Shown here piece after piece: positions 17,980 to 26,718 of a stretch of DNA of 64,000 bases (the first letter of the stretch is position 1; each line of letters opens with the position of its first letter). This DNA is from Streptomyces sp. Q6. Lineage in GTDB: Bacteria > Actinomycetota > Actinomycetes > Streptomycetales > Streptomycetaceae. The position numbers and the translations under genes are program-made. Where the stretch lies: NCBI RefSeq assembly GCF_036967205.1, contig NZ_CP146022.1, positions 1-64,000 of the forward strand. Reading direction: 5' to 3'. Below the pieces are notes generated by a model that worked only from the letters and a program-made list of their open reading frames with translations, was not told the origin of the DNA and did no database searches.

Positions 17980-18447
17980 TCAGTTCAGCCATCCTGCTCG
18001 TCGGTCAGATTGCCTCTGATCGCCCGGGGACGGTGCCGTGGTTGGTGGTGGCGCTTCCTCGGGCAGCAGGCACCAACCGAGGTGCGCGGTGAGGAACGTG
18101 GCGATCTCGTCCGTATTGGTGCACTCCGCGGGCAGGTCGTCTGGCCGGGGCTGGTAGAGCCCAATCAGTTCATCTCGCAGCCGAGCGTCCAGGAGCGGTG
18201 CTTGGTAGCAGTCGATGGTCCCTCGATAGAACAGCCAGTCGAAGACCCGGACAGCCGAGCAACGGCCAGACTGCGGCAGTTCCGCCAGATGCCTGTCCTG
18301 CCAGGAGCCGACGTAGGCGTAGTGCGCTTGCTTCAATGCTCCGTCGAGGGTCGGAGTGGGGAGATCCTTGAGGTTCCAGTAATTACAGGCTTCGGCTTCA
18401 GGTATGGGTTCCGGGACGGCGGCAAGCCAGAGACGATATTCGAACAT
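17980..18447 (-). CDS. Hypothetical protein
   Basis: 155 residues from the ATG at 18447. It is rich in Trp, Tyr and Leu (MFEYRLWLAAVPEPIPEAEA at the start), soluble, and ends in a Pro/Gln/Arg-rich tail. I do not recognise the family. It stands alone between the ABM gene and the first transposase remnant, with no operon partner. Confidence 0.55.
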   Translation of the reverse strand: MFEYRLWLAAVPEPIPEAEACNYWNLKDLPTPTLDGALKQAHYAYVGSWQDRHLAELPQSGRCSAVRVFDWLFYRGTIDCYQAPLLDARLRDELIGLYQPRPDDLPAECTNTDEIATFLTAHLGWCLLPEEAPPPTTAPSPGDQRQSDRRAGWLN

Positions 18448-18698
18448 CGAATGAGCTTGACAGACCATTTCACCTGGGGTGCCCAGTCATCTGACCCATC
18501 GACCAGTTTTCTCGCCTTCGGTCCTACGGAAGTCGGGATCTAGTACTCCAGCTGTAGATCGTGATCTTCATGTCTGATTCGCAGCTTGTCGCCGATAGTG
18601 GCTGGTGCGGGACCGGGCTTGATGGCGGCGTCGCCAGTCGGACCAGCCAAGAGATCGTCTCAAGTGGCTTGATCACTAGGCTGAATGCCGTGACAGCG

Positions 18699-19433
18699 AT
18701 GGTGAAGCGTCTGGTTCCAGACGGGTTGTGGGAGTTGTTCCAGCGGGCGGTTCCGGCGGCGCCGGTGCGGCCGCAGGGTGGGGGAAGGCGCCGGTATGGG
18801 GACCGGCAGGTGCTGGCTGCCATCGTGTTCGTGGCAACGACCGGCTGCACGTGGCGACAACTTCCGCCGGGCTTCGGCCCGTCCGGGCCGACCGCGCACC
18901 GCCACTTCACCGAGTGGAGCCAGGCCCGCGTATGGGGCAAGCTCCACCGCCTGGTCCTGGACGAGCTCGGCGCACGCGGCGGACTGGACTGGTCGCGGTG
19001 CGCGATCGACTCGGTGAACATGCGAGCCCTCAAAGGGGGACCTGACGGGCCCGAATCCCGTAGATCGCGGCAAGAAGGCATCGAAGATCCACCTGATCAC
19101 GGAGCGGACCGGTCTGCCCCTCTCCATTGGGATCTCGGCTGCCAACACCCACGACAGTCAGGGTCTGGAGCCTATGGTGCGGGGCATCCCACCCATCCGC
19201 TCCCGCCGCGGGCCGCGCCGCCGTCGACCGGCCAAGCTGCACGGTGACAAGGGCTACGACTTCGACTGGCTGCGCACGTGGCTCCGCTCCCGCAGCATCA
19301 CACCGCGCATCGCGCGCCGGGGCATCGAATCCTCCCAGCGCCTTGGCCGTCACCGTTGGACCGTGGAGCGCACGGTGGCGTGGCTGTCCGGATGCCACCG
19401 TCCGTGTCAGCAACATGATCGTGTTACGAGCTC
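18699..19433 (+). pseudogene. IS5-family (IS427-group) transposase, decayed
   Basis: Two overlapping frames encode the usual two-part IS427-type DDE transposase: VPDGLWELFQRAVP to DWSRCAIDSVNMRAL in the first frame and KKASKIHLITERTGLPLS to RRWTVERTVAWL-like sequence in the second. The slippery run at 19032-19039 is A3G5, whereas the two intact copies in this window have ten-base runs. Here the second frame is offset by +1 instead of -1, so programmed frameshifting would fail. The C-terminal 40 residues are replaced by unrelated sequence. The left end may be the CTAG at 18675-18678. The IS630 element at 19436 is inserted directly behind it. Confidence 0.8.
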
Positions 19434-19506
19434 TACTGACCTTCAAACGGTGATGTCGTAGTGGATTCGACGCCGGGGCGGTCGGGCGAGCCTGATTCGG
19501 GGGCGT

Positions 19507-19797
19507 TCACAAGCCCCGGAGTGCCTGCTCCAGGTTGGGGTAGGCGGCCCAGCACAGGATCGAGCCGTCGTCGTGGATCGTCCCCATGTACCAGTCCTCG
19601 TCGTCGATGCACTTCACAATGCATAGGTGGTGGCATGCGATGACGATCTCTGGCTGAAGGGTGAGGATGCTTGCGTCGGCAGGCTGACCAGGGAGGTCGG
19701 CTGTGACGGTCATGGTGGGCTCCAGCGGGATGGCGGTGTCGTCGCCCGACACTGTGCGCAGTCGTTCTACTGTCCATCCACTAAGCAAGGGGCTCAT
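19507..19797 (-). CDS. Hypothetical passenger protein of the IS630 element
   Basis: 96 residues from the ATG at 19797. It is acidic, with three clustered Cys and paired His (ACHHLCIVKCIDDEDWYMG), no signal peptide or membrane segment, and a WAAYPNLEQALRGL C-terminus. I do not recognise it. It lies inside the inverted repeats, 15 bp beyond the transposase stop and on the same strand, so readthrough could express it. It looks like a captured host gene. Confidence 0.6.
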   Translation of the reverse strand: MSPLLSGWTVERLRTVSGDDTAIPLEPTMTVTADLPGQPADASILTLQPEIVIACHHLCIVKCIDDEDWYMGTIHDDGSILCWAAYPNLEQALRGL

Positions 19798-19812
19798 CAC
19801 AGAGCCAGTGTG

Positions 19813-20885
19813 TCAGTTGCCGCCGAGCACGGTGATGGACGCGAGTCCGGTGCCGGCCAGTGCGCCGTTGATGAGTCCGGGCCGATACTGGATCTCGCGC
19901 AGGTTGCGACGGACAGCAGCAAACAGGTGCTCAGGGTCGGCGAACGCGGTGTTGGCCAGGTCTCGACGGACCAGAGACCAGATGCCTTCGACCGGGTTCA
20001 GCTGCGGAGCATAGGCAGGCAGTTGGATCACGGTGAGCCAGTATCGGTCGGCGATGAACTGCTTCATCCCGCCGGTCAGGTGGGTGTTCAAGTTGTCCCA
20101 GACTAGGACGATCGGACCACCGAGCTGAGCGTGGGCAACAGTCAGCAGATCGCGGTAGTCGGTCCAGGCGAAGCTCTTGCGTCCGTCGGCACGTCGATCG
20201 GGTGCAGGACGGTAGATCAGCCGGGACCGTTCGCCGGGTTTGTAGCAGACCAGCGCCGCCACCGACAGTCGGCGTCGGGACCGGCCCCGGACGACGACCA
20301 CGGGTGTGCGTCCCTGCTTGGACCAGGTGCGGGCGGTCGGCGGCGTCATCGTGAACCCGGCCTCGTCTTCGAAGATCAGCCAGGCTCCGAGCGCCGCCCG
20401 GGTGCTTCCACGTTTGGCCAGGTCTCCTTCACCCAGCCGGCCACCGCGGCTTCGTCGCGCTCGACTGCCCGACGGGCCGGTACCTGCACCGACCAACCAT
20501 GTCTCCGCAGCAGGTAGTGCACACCCTGCACGGTGTAGGACTTGTGGAAACGCCGACCAATCAGCGTCTTGATCCGCGCCAGGGTCCATGTCTGATCTGG
20601 CCAGCCGTGCGTCGTCGGACCACGGGCAAGCTCGATCTCGAGCACCGCGAACTGCTCGTCCGTCAGGTGTGGGTGGCTCGGCGGACCCTTGGAGACCAGG
20701 GATGCTTCGCCACCAGCTGCCCAGGCCGCCCGCCAGCGCTGCACCGAACGCACATGTACCCGAAGCACCTTCGCCACGGTCGCGGTGTCATCCCCAGCGG
20801 CGAACCGCTCAGCCGCCGACATCCGGATCTGCTCCCGGAACGCCTGCCGCTCAGCGGTCAGCCCACCCCCTTGCGGATACCTCAC
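19813..20885 (-). CDS. IS630-family transposase, two frames
   Basis: The first frame (20885 to about 20400) gives the N-terminal HTH domains (RFAAGDDTATVAKVLRVHV, then winged-helix SLVSKGPPSHPHLTDEQ) and ends WVKETWPNVEAPGRRSEPG. The second (to 19813) gives the DDE part: WLIFEDEAGF with the first Asp, LVWDNLNTHL with the second, and LPAYAPQLNPVEGIW with the Glu. The second frame lies at -1 relative to the first, and the frames overlap around 20376-20410, as in IS630 members that use programmed -1 frameshifting. All catalytic residues are present, so the copy may be active. Confidence 0.82.
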
Positions 20886-21006
20886 GTCATAGACGTACCG
20901 CTGGAACTATGACCTGTCAGCCCTCTACGACATCGCCCATTGAAGGTCAGTAAGTGCTTGCCGGGAACAAGTCGCGGCTTCCAGCTGCGGCACTCGTTGT
21001 TCTGGT

Positions 21007-21525
21007 ATGGGGAGACCGGAGGGGATTGAGGCTGTCCTGGCTGCGAAGTTCCAGGTGTTGTTGCCGCATCTGGACGAGCGTCAGCGTCGGCTGGCCATAG
21101 GGGCGGAAGCACCGTCACTGGCGCATGGTGGGATCAGGCTCGTCGCTGCCGCGGCCGGGGTTCGGGAGGGCACGGTCTCGCACAGAGCGGCTGAACTGGA
21201 CTCTGGTCAGGTTCCGTTGGGGCGGGTCCGTGGCCTGGTGGAGGCCGGAAGAAGGCCGTGGACCTTGATCCGGGGCTGAGGCCGGAGCTGCTTGCGCTGG
21301 TCGAGCCCGACGAGCGAGGCCATCCGATGTCGCCGCTGCGATAGACGCCGAAGTCGACCCGGAAGCTGGCCGCGGAGCTGACTGGGCAGGATCACGGGTC
21401 TCCGCGGACCCGGTCCCGGCCTGCTGCGGGAGGAGGGCTTCAGCCTGCAGGCCAACGCCAAGGCCATCGAGGGTGCTCACCGCCCCGACAGGGACGCCCA
21501 GTTCCGCTACCTCAATGAGCAGGCA
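21007..21525 (+). pseudogene. ISAzo13-family transposase, N-terminal part
   Basis: The sequence reads MGRPEGIEAVLAAKFQVLLP, the typical start of this family, then the HTH region, and later LLREEGFSLQANAKAIEGAH and YLNEQA just before the insertion. There are internal frame changes around 21260 and an in-frame TAG near 21345, so this half was decayed independently of the insertion. The rest of the gene resumes at 26719. Confidence 0.8.
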
Positions 21526-21529
21526 CTAG

Positions 21530-22425
21530 GGCCTGTCTTCAAAGTAGCGGCGCGGGATAATGGGTCTTGTGAGTCGCCGCTATGAACTGACCGATGAGGA
21601 ATGGGAGTTGTTACGCCCGTTCCTACCGGCGGCATCGTTCGGTCGCCCGCGGGCGGACGACCGGACGATGTTGAACGGGATCGTATGGAAGATCCGTGCG
21701 GGCGCCGCCTGGCGGGATGTGCCAGCCCGGTACGGGCCGTGGCAGTCGTTGTACACACGTTTCCGCAGGTGGGCCCTGGACGGCACGTTCACCCGCATGC
21801 TTGCCGCGGTCCAGGCCGACCGCGACGCGAACGCGGACGTGGACTGGCTGGTGGCCGTCGACTCCACTCTGGTCCGTGCCCATCAACACGCGGCCGGCGC
21901 GAAAAGGGGGGCCGGTCGAGGGACGAACCGGCAGATCACGCCCTCGGCCGATCCCGAGGTGGACTGACCACCAAGATCCACCTTGCCTGTGCCGGCCGCG
22001 GCCGCCCGCTCTCGTTCACTCTCACTGGCGGTAACCGCAATGACTGCACCCAGTTCGAACAGGTCATGGCGGGTATCCGCGTCGCTCGACTCGGCCCCGG
22101 TCGCCCCCGCACTCGCCCCGACCGGGTGGTCGCGGACAAGGGCTACTCGTCCCGGGCCATCCGCACCCATCTGCGCCGACGCGGCATCAAGGCCACCATT
22201 CCCGAACGGGTCGACCAACTCGCCGGGCGAGCACGACGCCGTGAACGGCGATGCGGCTTCGACAAGGCTGCCTACCGGCGCCGCAACGTCGTCGAGCGCT
22301 GCTTCAACCGCCTCAAGCAATGGCGCGGCATCGCCACCCGATACGACAAGACCGCGACCTCCTTCGAAGCCGCGGTCACCCTCGCATCAACGCTCCTCTG
22401 GCTCCGCCCACTTTGAAGACAGGCC
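21530..22425. mobile_element. IS5-family (IS427-group) element
   Basis: 896 bp with terminal inverted repeats GGCCTGTCTTCAAAGT (left, 21530) and its exact complement (right, ending 22425), flanked by the 4-bp duplication CTAG (21526-21529 and 22426-22429). It looks complete and potentially active. Confidence 0.88.
21560..22416 (+). CDS. IS427-group transposase made by -1 frameshifting
   Basis: The first frame (21560-21967) starts GLVSRRYELTDEEWELLRPF and carries the first catalytic Asp (VAVDSTLVRAHQHAAGAK). The second frame, -1 relative to it, continues GGLTTKIHLACAGRG, then VVADKGYSS with the second Asp, and ends NVVERCFNRLKQWRGIATRY with the Glu. The switch occurs at the slippery run A4G6 (21902-21911), the programmed frameshift site of this group. 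A TTA codon lies at 21611-21613. Confidence 0.85.
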
Positions 22426-22512
22426 CTAGTGCCCTGACCGGGAAGGTTCGCCGGGTTGTTGGTGGTGGCGGTTGGATGTGCGGTGACGTCCGATCCGACC
22501 GTTGGGGGTGCG

Positions 22513-23634
22513 GTGGCTGAGCCTGTTCGGGTGCGCAGACTGACTGACCAGGAAGGGCAGAAGCTGCAGCAGATCGTGCGCCGGGGCAGCACCAGTTCGG
22601 TGCGGTACCGGCGGGCGATGATGCTGCTGGCCTCGGCCGGCGGGAACCGGGCACCGGTGATCGCGAAGCTGGTGCAGGCCGACGAGGACACCGTGCGCGA
22701 TGTGATCCACCGGTTCAACGAGATCGGCCTGGCCTGCCTGGACCCTCGGTGGGCGGGAGGCCGTCCCCGCCTGCTCGATCGTGATGACGAGGACTTCGTC
22801 ATCCAGACGGCCATCACCCGCCCCACCAAGCTCGGCCAGCCCTTCACCCGCTGGTCGCTGCGCAAGCTCGTCGCCTACCTGCGGAAAGTTCACGGCCGGG
22901 TGATCCGCATCGGCCGCGAGGCGTTACGTGGCCTGCTCGCCCGCCGCGGCGTTACCTTCCAGCGCACCAAGACATGGAAGGAGTCGCCGGACCCGGACCG
23001 CGAGGCGAAGCTGGACCGGATCGAAGAGGTCCTTCACCGCTTCTCCGACCGGGTTTTCGCCTTCGACGAGTTCGGCCCGCTCGGGATCCGGCCCACCGCC
23101 GGCTCGTGCTGGGCCGAACGAAAGCGCCCCGGCCGACTGCCCGCCACATATCACCGCACCCACGGGGTGCGCTATTTCCATGGCTGCTACTCGGTTGGGG
23201 ACGACCGCCTGTGGGGCGTCAACCGGTGCAAGAAGGGCGCCGCGAACACGCTGGCCGCGCTGAAGTCGATCCGTGCCGCCCGCCCCGACGGCGCACCGAT
23301 CTACGTGATCCTGGACAACCTGTCTGCCCACAAGGGCGCCGACATCCGCCGCTGGGCGAAGAAGAACAAGGTCGAGCTGTGCTTCACCCCGACCTACGCC
23401 TCGTGGGCAAACCCCATAGAGGCCCACTTCGGACCGCTGAGACAGTTCACCATCGCCAACTCCCACCACCCCAACCACATCGTGCAGACCAAGGCTCTGC
23501 ACGCCTACCTGCGCTGGCGCAACGTCAACGCCCGCCATCGTGACGTCCTGGCCGCCGAACGCAGGGAACGCGCCCGCATCCGCAGCGAGAAGGGCATCCG
23601 ATGGGGCGGACGCCCGCTCACGATGGCGGCCTGA
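22513..23634 (+). CDS. IS630-family transposase
   Basis: 373 residues from the GTG at 22513. Order: N-terminal HTH (RYRRAMMLLASAGGNRAPVI), winged-helix part (GGRPRLLDRDDEDFV), then the DDE domain with FAFDEFGPLG (Asp1), YVILDNLSAHKG (Asp2) and TPTYASWANPIEAHF (acidic third residue). Length and motifs are normal for the family. A TTA codon lies at 22924-22926. The gene is intact. Confidence 0.9.
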   Translation: MAEPVRVRRLTDQEGQKLQQIVRRGSTSSVRYRRAMMLLASAGGNRAPVIAKLVQADEDTVRDVIHRFNEIGLACLDPRWAGGRPRLLDRDDEDFVIQTAITRPTKLGQPFTRWSLRKLVAYLRKVHGRVIRIGREALRGLLARRGVTFQRTKTWKESPDPDREAKLDRIEEVLHRFSDRVFAFDEFGPLGIRPTAGSCWAERKRPGRLPATYHRTHGVRYFHGCYSVGDDRLWGVNRCKKGAANTLAALKSIRAARPDGAPIYVILDNLSAHKGADIRRWAKKNKVELCFTPTYASWANPIEAHFGPLRQFTIANSHHPNHIVQTKALHAYLRWRNVNARHRDVLAAERRERARIRSEKGIRWGGRPLTMAA

Positions 23635-23651
23635 CCAGATGTTCCGGCGGG

Positions 23652-24050
23652 TCAGACAACCAGCGCCGCGTGCAGCGCATCGAATGCTTCACGAAGTTCC
23701 AACGTGGCGATCGGATCGATCTCCATCTGCAAATGACACACGCCGTCGTCGCCGTTGGGAGTCAGACGCACGAAAAAGGCGAAACCGTCCCCGACGGGCT
23801 CCGCCTTCAACGTCATCGGATTGCTCCGGCCCGGAGTCACCGCCACCGAAAAGCGTCCACCCGACGGCGCGCGCAGGTGAGAGAGCACGCGGGCCGCGAA
23901 GTCCATGACCTCCGCAGCGCTGACATCCGCGGTGAAGTCAGCCGTCAGCCACGAGCACCAATCGGCAGTGACCTGCCAGGTGTCGCCATCGGTCCGAGCC
24001 AGTTCCACCCACACGTCGTCGCTGCCGAGGCGTATCCGCGGTAGTTCCAT
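23652..24050 (-). CDS. DUF5959-like passenger protein in the IS630 element
   Basis: 132 residues from the ATG at 24050, with GGAGG 6 bases upstream. It is soluble, with a mixed strand pattern (VWVELARTDGDTWQVTADW at the start, GGRFSVAVTPGRS in the middle). It resembles a family of small Streptomyces proteins of unknown function (DUF5959, from memory). It lies wholly inside the IS630 inverted repeats, 17 bp from the convergent transposase stop, and so moves with the element. Its own function is unknown. Confidence 0.65.
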   Translation of the reverse strand: MELPRIRLGSDDVWVELARTDGDTWQVTADWCSWLTADFTADVSAAEVMDFAARVLSHLRAPSGGRFSVAVTPGRSNPMTLKAEPVGDGFAFFVRLTPNGDDGVCHLQMEIDPIATLELREAFDALHAALVV

Positions 24051-24171
24051 CATCGCCCTCCGACATCCGAGCCTGGGCTCAAGATCCTATGAGGCAGATC
24101 TCCCTCATCGGAAGCCATCACGCCATCCACCGCCCGCTCAACCCGGCGAACCTTCCCGGTCAGGGCACTAG

Positions 24172-25225
24172 GTGTATTGATCACGAGCGTTGTTGACACT
24201 GGCGGGTCTTGATCATGGCGAAGACCTCCGGTGTGGTGGAGCTGTCTAGGACTGCACCACACGGAGGTCTTCGTGTCCCACCGTAATGCCCGGCTGACCG
24301 TGCACGGCAGGCGCCTGCTGGTCGAACGTGTCGCGTCCGGCCGTCCCGTCGCCCATGTCGCCGCCGAGATGGGCATCTCGCGGGCGACCGCCCATAAATG
24401 GCTCCGGCGGTGGCGAGCCGAGGGCGGGGCGGGCCTGGCCGACCGCTCCAGCAGGCCTTTGACGACACCGCATCGGACCCCGGCGAGTATCGAGGCCGAC
24501 GTCTGCCGGCTGCGGACCGACCGCAAGCTCGGGCCGGCCCGGATCGGCCCGATCCTGGGACTGCCCGCCTCGACCGTGCACCGCGTTCTGACCCGCCACC
24601 GGCTGAACCGGCTGTCCTGGATCGACCGGCCGACCGGCACCGTGATCCGCCGTTACGAACGCGACCGGCCCGGCGAACTGATCCACATCGACGTGAAGAA
24701 ACTCGGCCGGATTCCCGACGGCGGCGGCCACAAGGCCCTGGGCCGCCAGGCCGGCCGCGTCACCCGCAACAACATGGGTTACGACTACATCCACTCCGCC
24801 GTCGACGACCACTCCCGCCTCGCCTACAGCGAGATCCACCCGGACGAGAAGGCCGCGACCTGCGCGGCCTTCCTCACCCGCGCGGCCGCGTTCTTCGCCG
24901 AGATGGGCATCACCCGCATCGAACGCGTGCTGACGGACAACGCCTGGGCCTACCGCAAGGGCCTGGCCTGGAAGAACGTCCTGGCCGAACTCGGCGCGAG
25001 TGGCAAGCTCACCCGCGCCTACCGGCCCCAGACCAACGGCAAGGTCGAACGCTTCAACCGCACCCTGCTCGAGGAATGGGCCTACCTGCGGCTCTACACC
25101 TCAAACGACGAACGCACCGCGGCCCTGGCAGACTTCCTGCACACCTACAACCACCACCGCAGCCACACCGCACTCGGCGGCCAGTCACCCATCACCCGCG
25201 TCAACAACCCTGCGGGTCAATACAC
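24172..25225. mobile_element. IS481-family element
   Basis: Ends begin GTGTATTGA (24172) and finish TCAATACAC (25225), with further partly conserved inverted repeat inside (GTTGTTGAC and its complement). Both flanks are CTAG (24168-24171 and 25226-25229). IS481 of Bordetella is known to duplicate NCTAGN, so the target matches the family. The transposase gene is intact. Confidence 0.85.
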
Positions 25226-25229
25226 CTAG
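24273..25229 (+). CDS. IS481-family transposase
   Basis: 318 residues from the GTG at 24273, with GGAGG 5 bases upstream. HTH region (RPVAHVAAEMGISRATAHKW), then the rve integrase core: HIDVKKLGRIPDGGG with the first Asp, VLTDNAWAY with the second, and RPQTNGKVERFNRTLLEEWA with the Glu. The element itself ends at 25225: the last codon ACC and the stop TAG are completed by the CTAG target bases, so translation termination depends on the insertion site. Confidence 0.9.
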   Translation: MSHRNARLTVHGRRLLVERVASGRPVAHVAAEMGISRATAHKWLRRWRAEGGAGLADRSSRPLTTPHRTPASIEADVCRLRTDRKLGPARIGPILGLPASTVHRVLTRHRLNRLSWIDRPTGTVIRRYERDRPGELIHIDVKKLGRIPDGGGHKALGRQAGRVTRNNMGYDYIHSAVDDHSRLAYSEIHPDEKAATCAAFLTRAAAFFAEMGITRIERVLTDNAWAYRKGLAWKNVLAELGASGKLTRAYRPQTNGKVERFNRTLLEEWAYLRLYTSNDERTAALADFLHTYNHHRSHTALGGQSPITRVNNPAGQYT

Positions 25230-25274
25230 GCCGTGTGTCGAAAGTCGATCTTGGACTGTGAATGATCACGGTCC

Positions 25275-26149
25275 ATGGGACGGGGAGATCTCACGGATGA
25301 GCAGCGGGCGGTGCTGGAGCCGTTGTTGCCGAAGGGCACGAAGGCGGGCCGGCCGCCTGTCTGGCCTCGGCGGCGGTTGATCGACGGCATACGGTTTCGG
25401 GTCCGGACCGGTGTTCCGTGGCGGGATGTGCCCGTCGAGTACGGGCCGTGGGGTCGGGTCTACGACTTGTTCCGTCGGTGGCAGCGGACCGGAACTTGGC
25501 ACCGGATCCTGACCCGGCTGCAGTCCTTGGCCGACGCAAAGGGTGCGATCACGTGGGACCTGAGCGTCGACTCCTCGGTCTGTCGTGCTCATCAGCACGC
25601 GGCTGGGGCCCGCAAGCAGGGGAACCTGCAGAAAGAATCGCCGGGCGGGGTGTTCACCGAGCCCGATGATCACGGACTGGGCCGCTCACGCGGCGGGTTC
25701 ACCACCAAGTTGTACCTGGCCGTCGAGCAGGGCCAAAAGCCCATGAGATCGTGATCACGGCCGGGCAGCGCGGGGACTCGCCGCAGTTCAAACCCGTGCT
25801 CAACAAGGTCCGAGTGCCCCGCATCGGGCCGGGCCGGCCACGCGTCCGGCCCGATCGCGTGAGGGCTGACAAGGCGTACGCCTCCCGCAAGAACCGTGCC
25901 TACCTGCGCCGCCGCGGGATCCGCTGCACCATCCCGGACAAGGCTGACCAGGCCTACAACCGCCAGAAGCTCGGCTCCCGCGGCGGCCGGCCGCCGCGCT
26001 TCGACCCGGTCGACTACCGCGAACGTCACGCGGTCGAGTGCGGGATCAACCGCCTCAAGAGGAACCGCGCCGTCGCCACGCGATACGACAAACTCGCGGT
26101 CCGCTACGAGGCGACCGTCCTCGTCGCGGCCATCCACGAGTGGCTGTGA
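25275..26149 (+). pseudogene. IS5-family transposase, frameshifted
   Basis: The first part (25275-25754) reads MGRGDLTDEQRAVLEPLLPK, then DLSVDSSVCRAHQHAAGAR with the first Asp, and breaks at EQGQKPM. The second part (from 25751) resumes [13 protein letters not shown], then [10 protein letters not shown] and [20 protein letters not shown]. One base is missing at about 25744-25749. There is no A/G slippery run here, so this is a loss-of-function indel rather than programmed frameshifting. Confidence 0.82.
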
Positions 26150-26159
26150 CCCTTGGCCA

Positions 26160-26681
26160 TCACACGGCGGGATCCACGTTCCACGTCTCCGGCAGATCGC
26201 TGCCGCAGAAGACGCAGACGAAGTCGTCCTCGCGCACGATGTTGTGCTCCTGGCAGTTGGGGCACCGCCGGAACACCACCTCGTGGGTGAAGCCGGAAGG
26301 CCGCCCAAGTTCTACATCGTCCAGAGCATGAGCGACTGCCGGCCAGGAGGCCACGTCCGGGCAGTATCCGGTGGACTGGTTGCTGACCTCGCCCACGGCC
26401 CACCGGTCTGCCTCACGCATGAAGCTGATCTCGCCGGCACTCAGAACCATGTCCCCACCAGCGCAGGCCACGTGCTCGCTTCGCCGCGGCGCCAGCCGAA
26501 GCACACCATCCGTGCCAACCACGAAGGTGAACGGTTCGGTCAGCTCCGCTGCCGATCGCTCAGCGATCCAACCGTCGAAGTCAGCCGCCGAGCTTATCGG
26601 GCAGCCGCCGCTGCCAGGCCGGACCGCAGCCTTCAGCTCAACCGGTCCGACGTATCGGTAACTCCGCCCCCGCGTACTCAC
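26160..26681 (-). CDS. Zinc-ribbon-like hypothetical passenger protein
   Basis: 173 residues from the GTG at 26681 (STRGRSYRYVGPVELKAAV). The C-terminus carries a CPNC...CVFC zinc ribbon (Cys 140, 143, 156, 159), and the body has the segments FTFVVGTDGVLRLAPRRSEH and GYCPDVASWPAV. This is a common Streptomyces hypothetical protein, usually a host gene. Here it lies inside the inverted repeats of the IS5 element, starting only 18 bases from the right repeat, so its promoter would have to lie in the repeat or beyond it. Its function is unknown. Confidence 0.72.
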   Translation of the reverse strand: MSTRGRSYRYVGPVELKAAVRPGSGGCPISSAADFDGWIAERSAAELTEPFTFVVGTDGVLRLAPRRSEHVACAGGDMVLSAGEISFMREADRWAVGEVSNQSTGYCPDVASWPAVAHALDDVELGRPSGFTHEVVFRRCPNCQEHNIVREDDFVCVFCGSDLPETWNVDPAV

Positions 26682-26718
26682 ATCAGCCAACCTAAAGCAC
26701 TTCCGGCACACGCCCTAG

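Larger units (their letters stand above)
19436..20950. mobile_element. IS630-family element with passenger gene
   Basis: Imperfect 26-bp terminal inverted repeats (3 mismatches) begin CTGACCTTCAA at 19436 and end with the complement at 20950; both flanks are TA (19434-19435 and 20951-20952), the IS630 target duplication. The 1515-bp element holds a two-frame IS630 transposase on the minus strand and, between its end and the left repeat, a 96-residue protein that is not a transposase. The right-hand TA is shared with the TAA target of the adjoining ISAzo13 element. Confidence 0.8.
22429..24168. mobile_element. IS630-family element with passenger gene
   Basis: 1740 bp bounded by perfect 30-bp inverted repeats (left from 22429, beginning GTGCCCTGACCGGGAAGG; right ends 24168). 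The target duplication is TA within CTAG on both sides. It holds a single-frame transposase on the plus strand and, between transposase and right repeat, a convergent 132-residue gene that is not a transposase. Repeats this long and perfect suggest recent activity. Confidence 0.88.
25230..26714. mobile_element. IS5-family element with passenger gene
   Basis: The left end GCCGTGTGTCGAAAGT (25230-25245) pairs with the right end at 26699-26714 with 13 of 16 positions matching in inverted orientation, and both sides are flanked by CTAG (25226-25229 and 26715-26718). The 1485-bp element holds an IS5-type transposase gene broken by one frameshift and a convergent intact zinc-ribbon-like gene between transposase and right end. 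Confidence 0.75.

Noticed and set aside
26150-26159. Right end of the IS5 element directly after its transposase
   Set aside because: No good inverted repeat is found there, whereas 26699-26714 matches the left end at 13 of 16 positions and is followed by the matching CTAG.
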